The notes: a model not told the origin generated them from the letters alone. A stretch of DNA of 64,000 nt from CAZKTS01 sp964555735 (GCA_964555735.1 CAZKTS010000129.1:1-64000), one strand, 5' to 3'. Positions 51,303 through 59,810 are shown, counted from the first letter of the stretch. Made by a program: numbers and translations.

Positions 51303-52289
51303 CTAGTCGTCGCCGGGGTAGCGGACGCCGATCTGGGCGCGGATGCCGTCCAGGACGTCGAGCACACCGCAGGTCTCGTCGAGCGGCAGGGTCGGGCTCT
51401 CGAGGAGTCCCTGCTCGAGACACCGGTGCACTTCGCGTGCTTGGGCGGCGAGCCCGGGCCCTTCGGGGGGACAGTCGACCGCCTGCACCCCGGCGGTGGT
51501 CGTGACGGTGAGTCGTTCCGGCCGGTGCATCGGCGCCGCGATCTCGATGCTGCCCTCGGTTCCGGTGATGCGTCCGTGACCGGGGAGATCGAGGGCGAGG
51601 CTGGCCCGGACGACCGCGAGTGCTCCGCCGTCGTAGCCCAGCGTCGCGACCACGGTGTCGTCGACGCCGCTGGGTGCGAGCCGTGCCTGCGCCGAGACCT
51701 CGCTCGGGAGGCCGAGCACCATGGTGGCGAGGTGTACCGGGTAGACACCCAGATCGAGGAGCGCGCCGCCCCCGAGGTCGGGATCGAAGAGACGGTGGGC
51801 GGGATCGGGGTTCGGGATGCGGAAGCCGAACTCGCCCTCGACGAGGCGCGGCTCGCCGATCGCGCCCGCCGCGACGAGCTCACAGATCGAGCGATACGAG
51901 GGCAGGAATCGGCTCCACAGCGCTTCCATCAGGAAGAGCCCCCGGTCGCGGGCCGTTGCGGCCATGTGGCGTGCCTGGCGAGCGTTCAACGCGAACGGCT
52001 TCTCGCACAGGACGTGCTTGCCGTGTTCGAGGGAGAGGACGGTGTCGGGCTCGTGGCACGAGTGGGGTGTCGCGACGTAGACGATGTCGACGGACGGATC
52101 GGCGGCGAGCGCCTCGTAGGACCCGTGGGCTCGGCCGATGTCGTGCTCGCTCGCGAACTCGTCGGCGCGTGCCGCCGTGCGTGACCCGACCGCGACGATC
52201 GACGCGCCGTCGACCTCGTGGAGGGCCCGCGCGAAGTCGTGCGCGATCCGGCCCGTCCCCGCGATGCCCCAGCGATGACTCGCGGTCAC
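51303..52289 (-). CDS. Gfo/Idh/MocA-family sugar oxidoreductase
   Basis: 328 residues from a GTG overlapping the PhyH stop (GTGA). The Rossmann motif WGIAGTGRIAHDFARAL binds NAD(P), and LCEKPFALNARQA carries the catalytic Lys of the EKP motif. A later GGGALLDLGVYPVHLA strand is typical. Such enzymes oxidise or reduce sugar hydroxyls; C3 oxidation of glycosides to 3-keto sugars is one known role that would fit the island. It is last in a minus-strand operon with PhyH. Confidence 0.88.
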   Translation of the reverse strand: MTASHRWGIAGTGRIAHDFARALHEVDGASIVAVGSRTAARADEFASEHDIGRAHGSYEALAADPSVDIVYVATPHSCHEPDTVLSLEHGKHVLCEKPFALNARQARHMAATARDRGLFLMEALWSRFLPSYRSICELVAAGAIGEPRLVEGEFGFRIPNPDPAHRLFDPDLGGGALLDLGVYPVHLATMVLGLPSEVSAQARLAPSGVDDTVVATLGYDGGALAVVRASLALDLPGHGRITGTEGSIEIAAPMHRPERLTVTTTAGVQAVDCPPEGPGLAAQAREVHRCLEQGLLESPTLPLDETCGVLDVLDGIRAQIGVRYPGDD

Positions 52290-53143
52290 CGGATGGGTGC
52301 CCGCTCGGCGTCCCAGCGTCGTTGGCGCTCCGAGACGACGCGCTCACGGGGCCCGGTCGCCCTGAAGGTACGAGCGGCGGGGCCGAGCGCGTCGTGGACG
52401 ACCTGCTCGATGGGCGTGGCGATCCCGTCGCGGCGGTCGAGCTGCAGCGGCGCGCGGAGCATCACCGACGTGTTCGACAGCACCCGAGGTCGCGTCGTCT
52501 GGTTCACCGACTTGGAGTGGACCAGGAACGGGTGGGCCCACACGATCGTGCCTTGACGGCCGGTCAAGGCACGAAAGTCGCGGCATTCCTCGAGGATGTG
52601 GGCGATGCCGAGCTCGGAGGGCAGGAGTCCCTCGGGGTGCGCGGCGAGGCGCCGCGCGACCGGGGCGATCGAGTCCGGCACGATGTAGGTCGCGCCCTGA
52701 TCCGCGTCGACGTCGCGCCAGAAGACCACCCCGAGCAGCCCTTGCTCGGGCGAGTCGAGGAAGTGGCGGAACCAGTCGCCGTCCTTGTGATAGCCGGCGC
52801 CGTCGGCGCGCCAGTCCGGCGGGTCCCAGGGTGGCTCGTCGCTCGCGAAGTTGAAGATCAGGTTGTCGGGGATGTCTCCGAACTTGACGTTGTCGAGGCC
52901 ACCGGTGAGCTCGTCGAGGAGCGCGGCGGCCCGCGGTGCGACGTCGTGGACAGGAAAGACATCCGCGGCGGGGAGGTTGTGCCAGCCCGGCGGCCAGGTC
53001 GACGGATCGTCGGGTGACGCGCCGAGACGTTGGAACCCCCGGCGCACGACGTCGTCACAGAAGTCGGGCTCGAGGGCGTGCTCGACGGCCACGAAGCCCT
53101 GATCGATGAAGGTCTGCGCGGCGGGGGAGCGCGCGGTGGTCAC
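52286..53143 (-). CDS. Phytanoyl-CoA dioxygenase-family protein, 2
   Basis: 285 residues. Iron-binding HxD is in GAGYHKDGDWFRHF, the distal His in VWAHPFLVHSKSVNQTTRPR with the 2-oxoglutarate Arg after it. This is a single-domain version, without the N-terminal extension of the PhyH at 32158, and not close to it in sequence. It is 31 bp downstream of the SnoaL-like gene and overlaps the Gfo/Idh/MocA gene, so it belongs to the SDR-SnoaL-PhyH-oxidoreductase transcript. Confidence 0.8.
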   Translation of the reverse strand: MTTARSPAAQTFIDQGFVAVEHALEPDFCDDVVRRGFQRLGASPDDPSTWPPGWHNLPAADVFPVHDVAPRAAALLDELTGGLDNVKFGDIPDNLIFNFASDEPPWDPPDWRADGAGYHKDGDWFRHFLDSPEQGLLGVVFWRDVDADQGATYIVPDSIAPVARRLAAHPEGLLPSELGIAHILEECRDFRALTGRQGTIVWAHPFLVHSKSVNQTTRPRVLSNTSVMLRAPLQLDRRDGIATPIEQVVHDALGPAARTFRATGPRERVVSERQRRWDAERAPIR

Positions 53144-53174
53144 CGGCTCGCCCGACCGCCGCGGTCAGTGGACC

Positions 53175-53651
53175 TCATCGGCGCAGCTCCCGCAGCGGGA
53201 CGGACGTCATGGTGTCGAGGACGACGTGGAGCGCCGCGATCCGCAGCGTGCCCTCGTCATCACGCACGGTGCCGCGCACGATCGCGGTCGAGAGGTTCGA
53301 GACGCCGTCGACGATCTGCGTCACGAAGATGTACGAGGCGAAGTCGGCCTCGGTCGCGCGGCGGCCCGTGATGTGGACGTCGGTGCCGTGATGGCGGAGC
53401 GGGTACGGGCTGTCGAGGCGGTGTTGACGCTGCCACGCCATCACGGCGTCGCGACCCTGCTGGTCGGCACGAACGAACTCTTCGTAGTCGGTCGTGCCGG
53501 TGTCGGTGCGGCAGGTGAAGTGCGTGTCGCCGGTGAGCAAGCCGTCGAGCACGTCGAACTGGCCTTCGTCGTAGTTCCACCACCAGCGTGCGACCAGGTC
53601 TTGGACCTCGGCCGCTCCGATGGTGCTCCGCGTCGTCTCGGTGTCCGTCAC
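53175..53651 (-). CDS. SnoaL/NTF2-like protein
   Basis: 158 residues from a GTG overlapping the SDR stop (GTGA). The pattern EVQDLVARWWWNYDEGQFDVLDGLL followed by sheet strands (HFTCRT, DVHITG, ASYIFVTQIV) is the alpha+beta barrel of the SnoaL_4 group. Members are isomerases, cyclases or dehydratases of polycyclic and aromatic compounds, or small dioxygenase subunits. No catalytic residue set can be named. Its neighbours suggest a role with cyclic aglycones. Confidence 0.8.
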   Translation of the reverse strand: MTDTETTRSTIGAAEVQDLVARWWWNYDEGQFDVLDGLLTGDTHFTCRTDTGTTDYEEFVRADQQGRDAVMAWQRQHRLDSPYPLRHHGTDVHITGRRATEADFASYIFVTQIVDGVSNLSTAIVRGTVRDDEGTLRIAALHVVLDTMTSVPLRELRR

Positions 53652-54421
53652 TTCTGCATCCCTCCGCAGACGGCGATCTCGTCGCCGGTCACGTACGACG
53701 ACGCCTCGCTCGCCAGGTAGAGGACCGGCCCGACGATCTCGGCCGGATCGGCGACGCGCTTCATGAGCGTTCCGTTGGCGATCAGCTGCTTGAAGCCCGG
53801 CGCGGTCCGCTCACCGCCTTCGGTCATCTCGCTCTCGAACGGGCCCGGGGCGAGCACGTTGACCCGTACGTTCCACTGCGCCCACTCCTGCGCCATGCTC
53901 TTCGAGATGTTCACGAGGGCGGCCTTCGAGGACCCGTACGCGCAGATCGTCGCACCACCGGAGTAGGCCGCCATGGTGGCGATGTTGATGATGCTCCCGC
54001 CGCCTTGCTCGCGCATGACCGGGAGGACGCACTGGCTCATGCGCAGGGGTCCCTCGAGGTTGACCGCGAAGAGCTTGCGCCAGTACTCGAGCGTCATGTC
54101 GGCCGGGCCCATGCGAGCAGGGTTGATGCCCGCGTTGTTGACGAGGACGTCGATCCGTCCGAAGCGCTCGACGACACCGTCGACGAAGCCGGGGATCGCA
54201 TCCCAGTCGCCGACGTGGCACGCGAGGCCGATCGCCGGCCGCCCGGTGCGCTCGGCGACTTCGGCAGCCACGGCGTCACAGGCGTCCTGCTTGCGGCTGC
54301 TCACGACCACCGACGCGCCGGCCTCGGCCAGTCCCTCGACCATCGCCCGGCCGAGGCCCTTGGTCGAGCCGGTCACCACCGCCACCTTGTCCGTCAGATC
54401 GAACAGCGTCTGCGTCGACAT
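53648..54421 (-). CDS. Short-chain dehydrogenase/reductase, 1
   Basis: 257 residues from ATG 54421. TGSTKGLGRAM is the NAD(P)-binding glycine motif, VNNAGINPARM follows strand 4, and the active site shows IATMAAYSGG then YGSSK, so Thr may stand in for the usual Ser. The ending YVTGDEIAVCGGMQ is classical. The gene starts a minus-strand operon and is divergent from a second SDR gene, with inverted-repeat site 4 in the shared 108-bp gap. Confidence 0.9.
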   Translation of the reverse strand: MSTQTLFDLTDKVAVVTGSTKGLGRAMVEGLAEAGASVVVSSRKQDACDAVAAEVAERTGRPAIGLACHVGDWDAIPGFVDGVVERFGRIDVLVNNAGINPARMGPADMTLEYWRKLFAVNLEGPLRMSQCVLPVMREQGGGSIINIATMAAYSGGATICAYGSSKAALVNISKSMAQEWAQWNVRVNVLAPGPFESEMTEGGERTAPGFKQLIANGTLMKRVADPAEIVGPVLYLASEASSYVTGDEIAVCGGMQK

Positions 54422-54474
54422 GTGCACACCACGCAAAGAAGGAGAGGGGAATCGCGACGGGCTCGCCGCGTCAA

Positions 54475-54489
54475 TATAACGACGCTACA
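54475..54489. promoter_or_regulatory. 15-bp inverted repeat (site 4) in the divergent SDR promoter
   Basis: TATAAC-GAC-GCTACA, between SDR genes at 54421 (minus) and 54530 (plus). The right half overlaps TACATT (54486-54491), a -10 candidate for the plus-strand gene. It could control both directions. Confidence 0.5.
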
Positions 54490-54529
54490 TTCCGTGGGTT
54501 CAGGACGGCAACCGCCGAGGAGCCCGGTC

Positions 54530-55465
54530 ATGACCAAGAGCGAAGGTGCGGGCGCGTGTGCCGGCAAGGTCGCGCTCGTGACCGGCGCCAGCCGCGGCAT
54601 CGGACGCGCGGTGGCACTCCGGCTCGCGGCGGAGGGAGCCGCGGTCGCCGTGTGCTCCCGCCCGACGCCGGCGCACGCCGAGCTGGGCACGCTCGATGAC
54701 GTCGCCGCCGAGCTCGCCGCGACCGGAGCCCGCACGATGGCGGTGCCGTTCGACCTCCGCAAGTCGGGTCCGGTGGCCGAGCTCGCCGACGCGGTCGCCG
54801 ACGAGCTGGGGCCGATCGACATCCTGGTCAACAACGCCGCGGCGGGCACGTTCCGCTCGTTCCTCGACTGGTCGGACGAGTCGATCGCCGCCGTGCTCGA
54901 CCTCAACTTCTGGGCACCGTGGCGCCTCACCCGCGCCGTGTTGCCCGCCATGCTCGAGCGGCAGCAGGGCTGGATCCTCAACATGAGCTCCCAGACCGCG
55001 GTCATCCCCACCGGTCCGCCGTTCCCAGCGACGCACCCGGCGCGCCACGGCACGATGTACGGCGGCACCAAGGCGCTGCTCAACCGCTGGACCGCGAGCC
55101 TTGCCGTCGAGGTCTTCGACGCCGGCATCGCGGTCAACACGCTCGCTCCGCAGGCGGCCGCCGCGACCGAGCTCCTCGTCGAGTACTCGGACCTCGACGA
55201 GGCCGCGTACGAGCCGCTCGAGACGATGGCGGAGGCGTCGCTCGCGCTGTGCTCGGCGGATCCGGGCGTCCTCACGGGTCGTGTCGCGACGAGCCTCGAG
55301 CTGCTCTGCGAGCTCGACCGACCCGTACGAACGCTGGATGGCTCGGCGTTGCTGGACGGATGGCAGCCCGACGACCTTCCCGACCGCATCGCGGCGATGA
55401 GCGAGCTGGCACACGGACCGCCGTCAAACGTCGACGCGGTGCTGGGTCAACGGGCCCCGTCGTGA
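54530..55465 (+). CDS. Short-chain dehydrogenase/reductase, 2
   Basis: 311 residues from an ATG after GGAG. The cofactor motif is TGASRGIGRAV, followed by VNNAAAGTFRS, catalytic Ser in LNMSSQTAV and YGGTK. It is longer than the usual 250 residues through a C-terminal extension (after about 235). A loop of about 15 residues lies between Ser and Tyr (PTGPPFPATHPARHG). The TetR gene starts 19 bp downstream on the same strand but has its own -10. The substrate may be a sterol- or polyketide-like alcohol. Confidence 0.88.
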   Translation: MTKSEGAGACAGKVALVTGASRGIGRAVALRLAAEGAAVAVCSRPTPAHAELGTLDDVAAELAATGARTMAVPFDLRKSGPVAELADAVADELGPIDILVNNAAAGTFRSFLDWSDESIAAVLDLNFWAPWRLTRAVLPAMLERQQGWILNMSSQTAVIPTGPPFPATHPARHGTMYGGTKALLNRWTASLAVEVFDAGIAVNTLAPQAAAATELLVEYSDLDEAAYEPLETMAEASLALCSADPGVLTGRVATSLELLCELDRPVRTLDGSALLDGWQPDDLPDRIAAMSELAHGPPSNVDAVLGQRAPS

Positions 55466-55484
55466 TCGGCCGTACACTCCGAGC

Positions 55485-56138
55485 GTGAGCGACGGCGCCC
55501 CGGTCACCGAGCCGACGACACCACCGGTTCCGGAGCGGTCGACGCCCAAGGCCAGGGCAACTCGCGCTCGCCTGATCGATGTGGCCGGCACCGTCTTCGT
55601 CGACGCCGGCTACGCGTCGACGTCGGTTCGAGACGTCGCCGAGCAGGCGGACATGACCACCGGCGCGATCTACGGCCACTTCCGCGGCAAGGCCGACCTC
55701 CTCAGCGAAGCCGTCCGGCGGCGCCTCGAAGACGACCTTCGCGACCACGGCGGTCGTCCCTACGACGAGACGACCGTCGCTGCATGGGTCGCCCACAGCT
55801 TCGCCGACTTCCCGACGCGCCGGGCCATGCGCGCGCTCCTCGTGGAGGCCGCGGCGGCCGCTCGTGTCGATCCCGAGGTCCGTGAGCCGCTTCGCGACGT
55901 CCTCGAGGACCAGCTCGGGGAGTGGGCGGCTCTCTACGACGAGATCTGGGCCCGCGAGCACCTCGATCCCGACGTCGATCCGGGCGCGGCGATGCGCCTC
56001 TTCTTCGCCATGGAGGTCGGGCTCGGGATCTTCGAAGCCCTCGGGCTCGAGGTCCCCGCACCGGAGACCGCGGCCGATCTGGTGCGCCGCTTCCTCGACG
56101 GCTTGCGGCCCGAAGCACCCCTCGACCGGAAAAGATAA
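55485..56138 (+). CDS. TetR-family regulator
   Basis: 217 residues from a GTG. The DNA-binding helix-turn-helix is in ARLIDVAGTVFVDAGYASTSVRDVAEQADMTTGAIYGHF-type sequence (residues 26-65), followed by a helical ligand domain. TACACT at 55473-55478 is a -10 candidate 6 bp before the GTG, so the mRNA may be leaderless. It is embedded among genes with the shared 15-bp inverted repeat and is the only TetR in the window, making it the best candidate for that operator. A hydrophobic aglycone or its CoA thioester would be a plausible inducer. Confidence 0.9.
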   Translation: MSDGAPVTEPTTPPVPERSTPKARATRARLIDVAGTVFVDAGYASTSVRDVAEQADMTTGAIYGHFRGKADLLSEAVRRRLEDDLRDHGGRPYDETTVAAWVAHSFADFPTRRAMRALLVEAAAAARVDPEVREPLRDVLEDQLGEWAALYDEIWAREHLDPDVDPGAAMRLFFAMEVGLGIFEALGLEVPAPETAADLVRRFLDGLRPEAPLDRKR

Positions 56139-56148
56139 CAACGGTATG
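56134..56148 (+). promoter_or_regulatory. 15-bp inverted repeat (site 5) at the second binding-protein promoter
   Basis: GATAAC-AAC-GGTATG overlaps the last codon of the tetR gene. TATGAT (56145-56150) is a good -10 about 30 bp before the ATG at 56180. It links the binding protein to the regulator just upstream. Confidence 0.5.
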
Positions 56149-56179
56149 ATCTCCCCTCATCGCACGAGGGGGAGTCGGG

Positions 56180-57514
56180 ATGCGATCGTCGTTGCGCGCG
56201 CTGGCCGTTGGGGCTGCCGTCATCTTGTCCGTCACCGTGGTCGCCACCGGCGCCGTCGCCCAGAGCGACGCCGAGAAGCCGACGGCCACCGAGGTCGGTG
56301 TCACGGCCGACGAGATCCGCATCGCCGTGATCGCCGACGTCGACACGCAGGTCGCACCGGGACTGTTCCAGGGATCCCGGCAAGCAGTCGAGGGCTTCGC
56401 GAAGTACATCAACTCCACCGGTGGGCTGGCCGGCCGCAAGCTCGTCGTCGACTTCATCGACTCGAAGCTCAGCGCCGACAACGCTCGGAATGCCGTGATC
56501 GACGCGTGCGAGAACGACTTCGCCATGGTCGGCACCGCCGCACTGTTCCTGACCAACGTCGATGACCAGCTCGCGTGCGTCGACAAGGCGGGTGTGGCGA
56601 CCGGTCTGCCCGACATCCCCTTCCTGACGACCGAGGTCGTGCAGCAGTGCTCGCCGATCACGTACCCGGTGTCGCCGCCGACCATCGACTGCGCGACCAA
56701 GGACGATCCGACGCCGACATACCGCGCCAGCGTCGGGCGAGCCAACTACTACGAGAAGAAGTACGGCAAGGATCTGCACGGCGTCTACGTCTTCGGTGCC
56801 GATCTCAAGTCGGCGCGTGACACCTCGTTCGCGAGCGGCCTCGGCCAGATCCGGGAGCTGTGCTGCACGTCGGACCGGGACTTCGACCTGCCGTCGACGT
56901 CGATCCAGAGCGCCTACACGCCGGTCGTGTCTGCGCTGCGCGAGGGCAACGGCAACTACGCGCAGAGCGCCGGCCCGTTCAACACCACGGTGAACCTTCG
57001 CAAGGAAGCAAAGCTCCAGGGCGTCACTGACGTCGACGTCTGGGACTGCGGTACGCAGTGCTACGACCCGCAGCTGCTCCAGCAAGGTGGCCCGGACGTC
57101 GAAGACCAGTACGCCGACACCCTCTATCTGCCCTTCTACAACGCCGCGGACCGCAAGGCGAACAAGATGCTCGCCACCTTCTACAAGTACCTCGGCGCCG
57201 AAGATGCCGGCCACCTCGGCGCCCCGTACTCTTGGATCGCCGCGGTGGCGTTCCGCGACGCGGTCGAGGCGGTCGTCGCCGACCATGGCGTGAACGGCCT
57301 CACCCGCGCGAACCTCCTCGAAGCCCTGGGGTCGATTCACGAGTTCGACGCCGATGGCATGTACAGCACCGTCGACCTCGCCGGTCGGACACCCACGTCG
57401 TGCCACGTGCTCAACCAGGTCCAGGACGGCAAGTTCGTGCGGGTGTTCCCGAAGAAGCCCGGCACGTTCGACTGCCCGAAGAACGGCGTCGTCGAGGTGA
57501 AGCTCGACCTCTGA
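56180..57514 (+). CDS. ABC transporter substrate-binding protein (HAAT type), 2
   Basis: 444 residues with GAGGGGGAG upstream. A signal peptide (MRSSLRALAVGAAVILSVTV to AVAQSD) precedes the type I binding fold (EVGVTADEIRIAVIADV, STGGLAGRKLVVDF). Several Cys (DACEN, QLACVD, CCTSD, CGTQC) suggest disulfide bonds. No permease or ATPase genes accompany it, so it may feed the fused transporter 9 kb away as a second receptor. It is under inverted-repeat site 5. Confidence 0.9.
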   Translation: MRSSLRALAVGAAVILSVTVVATGAVAQSDAEKPTATEVGVTADEIRIAVIADVDTQVAPGLFQGSRQAVEGFAKYINSTGGLAGRKLVVDFIDSKLSADNARNAVIDACENDFAMVGTAALFLTNVDDQLACVDKAGVATGLPDIPFLTTEVVQQCSPITYPVSPPTIDCATKDDPTPTYRASVGRANYYEKKYGKDLHGVYVFGADLKSARDTSFASGLGQIRELCCTSDRDFDLPSTSIQSAYTPVVSALREGNGNYAQSAGPFNTTVNLRKEAKLQGVTDVDVWDCGTQCYDPQLLQQGGPDVEDQYADTLYLPFYNAADRKANKMLATFYKYLGAEDAGHLGAPYSWIAAVAFRDAVEAVVADHGVNGLTRANLLEALGSIHEFDADGMYSTVDLAGRTPTSCHVLNQVQDGKFVRVFPKKPGTFDCPKNGVVEVKLDL

Positions 57515-57609
57515 GCTCTCGGCGCAGGCCGAGGACCGGCACACCCCCCTCGTCGGCACCTTGGCCTGCGCCGTGACCCGCACGCGACCTCGGAGGACCT
57601 GGACGAGCT

Positions 57610-58875
57610 GTGCGCCGGATGCTGAACAACCTGCGATCCGTCCTGCGGTTCCGGCGTCGGACCGGGGACCGCATCACCCGCCGCCTCGACCGCGTCGTCA
57701 ACGTCGGCGATCTGCGAGCGCTCGCCCGACGGCGCTTGCCTCGCGGTGTGTTCGACTACATCGACGGCGGCGCTGAAGACGAGATCACTCTCGCGGACAA
57801 CACGGATGCCTTCCGGCGCATCCGCTTCGTGCCCGACGTCCTCAACGACGTCGGCTCCGTCGACACCCGCACCACGATCTTCGGCGACGAAGCCGCGTAT
57901 CCCCTCGTGCTCGCGCCGACCGGCTTCACGCGCATCGCCGACCCGGCCGGCGAGCTCGCTGTCGCACGAGCAGCAGGCCGGGCGGGGCTGCCGTACGTGC
58001 TGTCGACGCTCGCGACGAGGTCGATCGAGGAGGTCGCTGCGGTAGCGACCGGTCCGCTCTGGTTCCAGGTCTACATGTGGCGCGACCGGGACCTCGTGGC
58101 ATCGCTGATCGAGCGAGCCGCCCAGGCGAGCTACCGAGCGCTCGTCCTGACGGTCGACACCGCAGTGTTCGGACGCAGGGAACGAGATGTCCGGCGCGGG
58201 TTCGAGCTGCCACCCTCGATCGGACCGGGAACGATCGTCGATGGGATGCGCCATCCTGGCTGGACCTGGCAGTTCTTGCGATCGGATCCGATCCGATTCG
58301 CGAACGTCACCGGTCGCGAAGACGTCGGCGACGGTGCTGACCCCGTGACGCTCGCCGACTACATCAACGCTCAGTTCGACCCGACGCTGAGCTGGTCCGA
58401 CATCGAGTGGCTGCGCGACCGGTGGGCCGGTCCAATCGTGTTGAAGGGCATCCAGTCGGCCGGCGACGCAGTTCGAGCGGTCGACCACGGCGTAGAGGCG
58501 ATCGCCGTCTCCAACCACGGCGGACGTCAGCTCGACGGCGCGATCGCGCCGATCGACCGCATCCCGGCGATCACCGACCGCATCGGCGATCACGCCGTCG
58601 TCATCTGCGACGGCGGCATCCGACGAGGGAGCGATCTCGTGAAGGTGATCGCTGCGGGCGCCACAGCCGGGATGACCGGCCGCCCGTATCTCTACGGGCT
58701 CGGCGCAGCGGGCGAGCGGGGTGTCGACCATGTGCTCGAGCACATTCGCGAAGGCGTCGTGCGAACGATGTCGCTTCTCGGCACTCCGACGCTCGCGGAC
58801 GTCGGACCGAATCTCCTCGACGAGACGGATGGCTGGGTGACTCGCAGGGATTCCTCGAACCGATCGCGGGTCTGA
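57610..58875 (+). CDS. FMN-dependent alpha-hydroxy-acid dehydrogenase (LldD-like)
   Basis: 421 residues from a GTG; ATG 57619 is possible. The barrel has FDYIDGGAEDEITLADN, LAPTGFTRI, WFQVYMW, LTVDTAVFGRRERD and the catalytic His-Arg in SNHGGRQLD, followed by the phosphate-binding GGIRRGSD and GRPYLYG. It oxidises L-lactate or a similar 2-hydroxy acid with FMN. In this island it could finish rhamnose use by turning L-lactate into pyruvate. It has a basic, Arg-rich N-terminal extension of about 30 residues. The gene ends 15 bp before the second tRNA half. Confidence 0.9.
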   Translation: MRRMLNNLRSVLRFRRRTGDRITRRLDRVVNVGDLRALARRRLPRGVFDYIDGGAEDEITLADNTDAFRRIRFVPDVLNDVGSVDTRTTIFGDEAAYPLVLAPTGFTRIADPAGELAVARAAGRAGLPYVLSTLATRSIEEVAAVATGPLWFQVYMWRDRDLVASLIERAAQASYRALVLTVDTAVFGRRERDVRRGFELPPSIGPGTIVDGMRHPGWTWQFLRSDPIRFANVTGREDVGDGADPVTLADYINAQFDPTLSWSDIEWLRDRWAGPIVLKGIQSAGDAVRAVDHGVEAIAVSNHGGRQLDGAIAPIDRIPAITDRIGDHAVVICDGGIRRGSDLVKVIAAGATAGMTGRPYLYGLGAAGERGVDHVLEHIREGVVRTMSLLGTPTLADVGPNLLDETDGWVTRRDSSNRSRV

Positions 58876-58890
58876 CCTGCAGGTTGGCTG

Positions 58891-58957
58891 GCGCCCCCGG
58901 CAGGATTCGAACCTGCGCACACGGTTTAGGAAGACATTCCCGACCGTCCAGCCAGAC
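58891..58957 (-). repeat. tRNA-Arg(CCT) 3'-half, island attachment-site copy 2
   Basis: Minus-strand 3' half of tRNA-Arg(CCT): anticodon loop, T-arm GCAGG-TTCGAAT-CCTGC and acceptor strand CGGGGGC followed by G and CCA. There is no 5' half. It is 27,889 bp from copy 1 and in the same orientation, so the two enclose the catabolic island. Because both lack the 5' half, the intact tRNA should lie to the right, outside the window, and 58.9 kb onward would be a second tandem element. Confidence 0.8.
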
Positions 58958-59033
58958 CACTCGCGTCCAGCGGGTGTTGTCCTGCTTGATGGTAGGTCCA
59001 TCTGGTGACGGCGAGTGACGTGGTGTGCGGGGA

Positions 59034-59055
59034 GTAGTAGGGACGCGAGTAGGGA
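59034..59055. repeat. 22-bp repeat, copy C
   Basis: Exact copy of the repeats at 29847 and 31145, 76 bp right of the tRNA half as in copy B. The intervening sequence also aligns with 31069-31144. Confidence 0.75.
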
Positions 59056-59078
59056 TGAAAGGCGTCGTGTTCGCGCTT

Positions 59079-59801
59079 CTACGGGTTCGACGGTCGGAGG
59101 CGCACAATGGCCTCTCGACCAGGTTGGCCTCCGAGGTCGACTGCCCAGATGTACTGAGGGTGCTGGGAAAGCGACGCGCGGGTCAGTGCGTGTCGCCATG
59201 CATCGGTACTTCCGAACACCCAGTGGATCACTGCAAGGTGGGTCTCATACCCGGCGGCGCCGGCGGCTTCGAGCTTCGGGCTGCAATCGGCAACCGCCGT
59301 CAAGAAGCGGTCGTGTGCTTCAGTGCCGAGCTCGAACTCGGCTGCGGAACGCATCGGGCTGACGATCAGCCTTGGGTTCGTTGCTATCCGAGCGACGCTC
59401 AGGTTCCGCGTGATCTTCCGGTCGCTTGACCGGGCTTGACCGATCTCGATGATCCGGTCGGCAGTCAGTCCGACCAAGCTCTTGAGCTGTTGGCGTGACC
59501 CATGATGGAGGGTGACGGCGAAGTGTCCGGTCAGGGTCGGTGCGCGCTCTTCGACTGCGAGTCGAACGCGTTCGGCAAATTGATCGAACGGTGCCTGGTC
59601 TTCGAGCCAGCCGCGATCCCACGCGCGAGTGACCTCGATGGCGAGGCGCCATCCATCCGTGCGCTCCGCTGCGAAGTCGAACGTCTGACCGGGGTGGCGT
59701 GCATTGAGGCCGTCGACGCGTTCGGGCGGACCGATGAGCTCGCCGAGGTGCGGGGCGAGAAGCGCGAGAGCGTCGTCGCCGCGGTCGTCAATTGCGTTCA
59801 T
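59079..59801 (-). CDS. Hypothetical protein, possible nuclease-like fold
   Basis: 240 residues, ATG start, last gene of a minus-strand cassette. The segment QTFDFAAERTDGWRLAIEVTRAWDRG has the D...ExT spacing of some restriction-endonuclease-like folds, followed by helices and strands, but no full catalytic set can be named. A 132-bp stretch of it (59328-59460) recurs in damaged form at 62059-62190. The start lies 10 bp after the PIN-like gene. Function unknown. Confidence 0.55.
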   Translation of the reverse strand: MNAIDDRGDDALALLAPHLGELIGPPERVDGLNARHPGQTFDFAAERTDGWRLAIEVTRAWDRGWLEDQAPFDQFAERVRLAVEERAPTLTGHFAVTLHHGSRQQLKSLVGLTADRIIEIGQARSSDRKITRNLSVARIATNPRLIVSPMRSAAEFELGTEAHDRFLTAVADCSPKLEAAGAAGYETHLAVIHWVFGSTDAWRHALTRASLSQHPQYIWAVDLGGQPGREAIVRLRPSNP

Positions 59802-59810
59802 CGGTGTTCA

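Noticed and set aside
58891..58957. A functional tRNA gene
   Set aside because: The T-arm, acceptor 3' strand and CCA are present but no D-arm, 5' anticodon strand or matching 5' acceptor strand precedes them.
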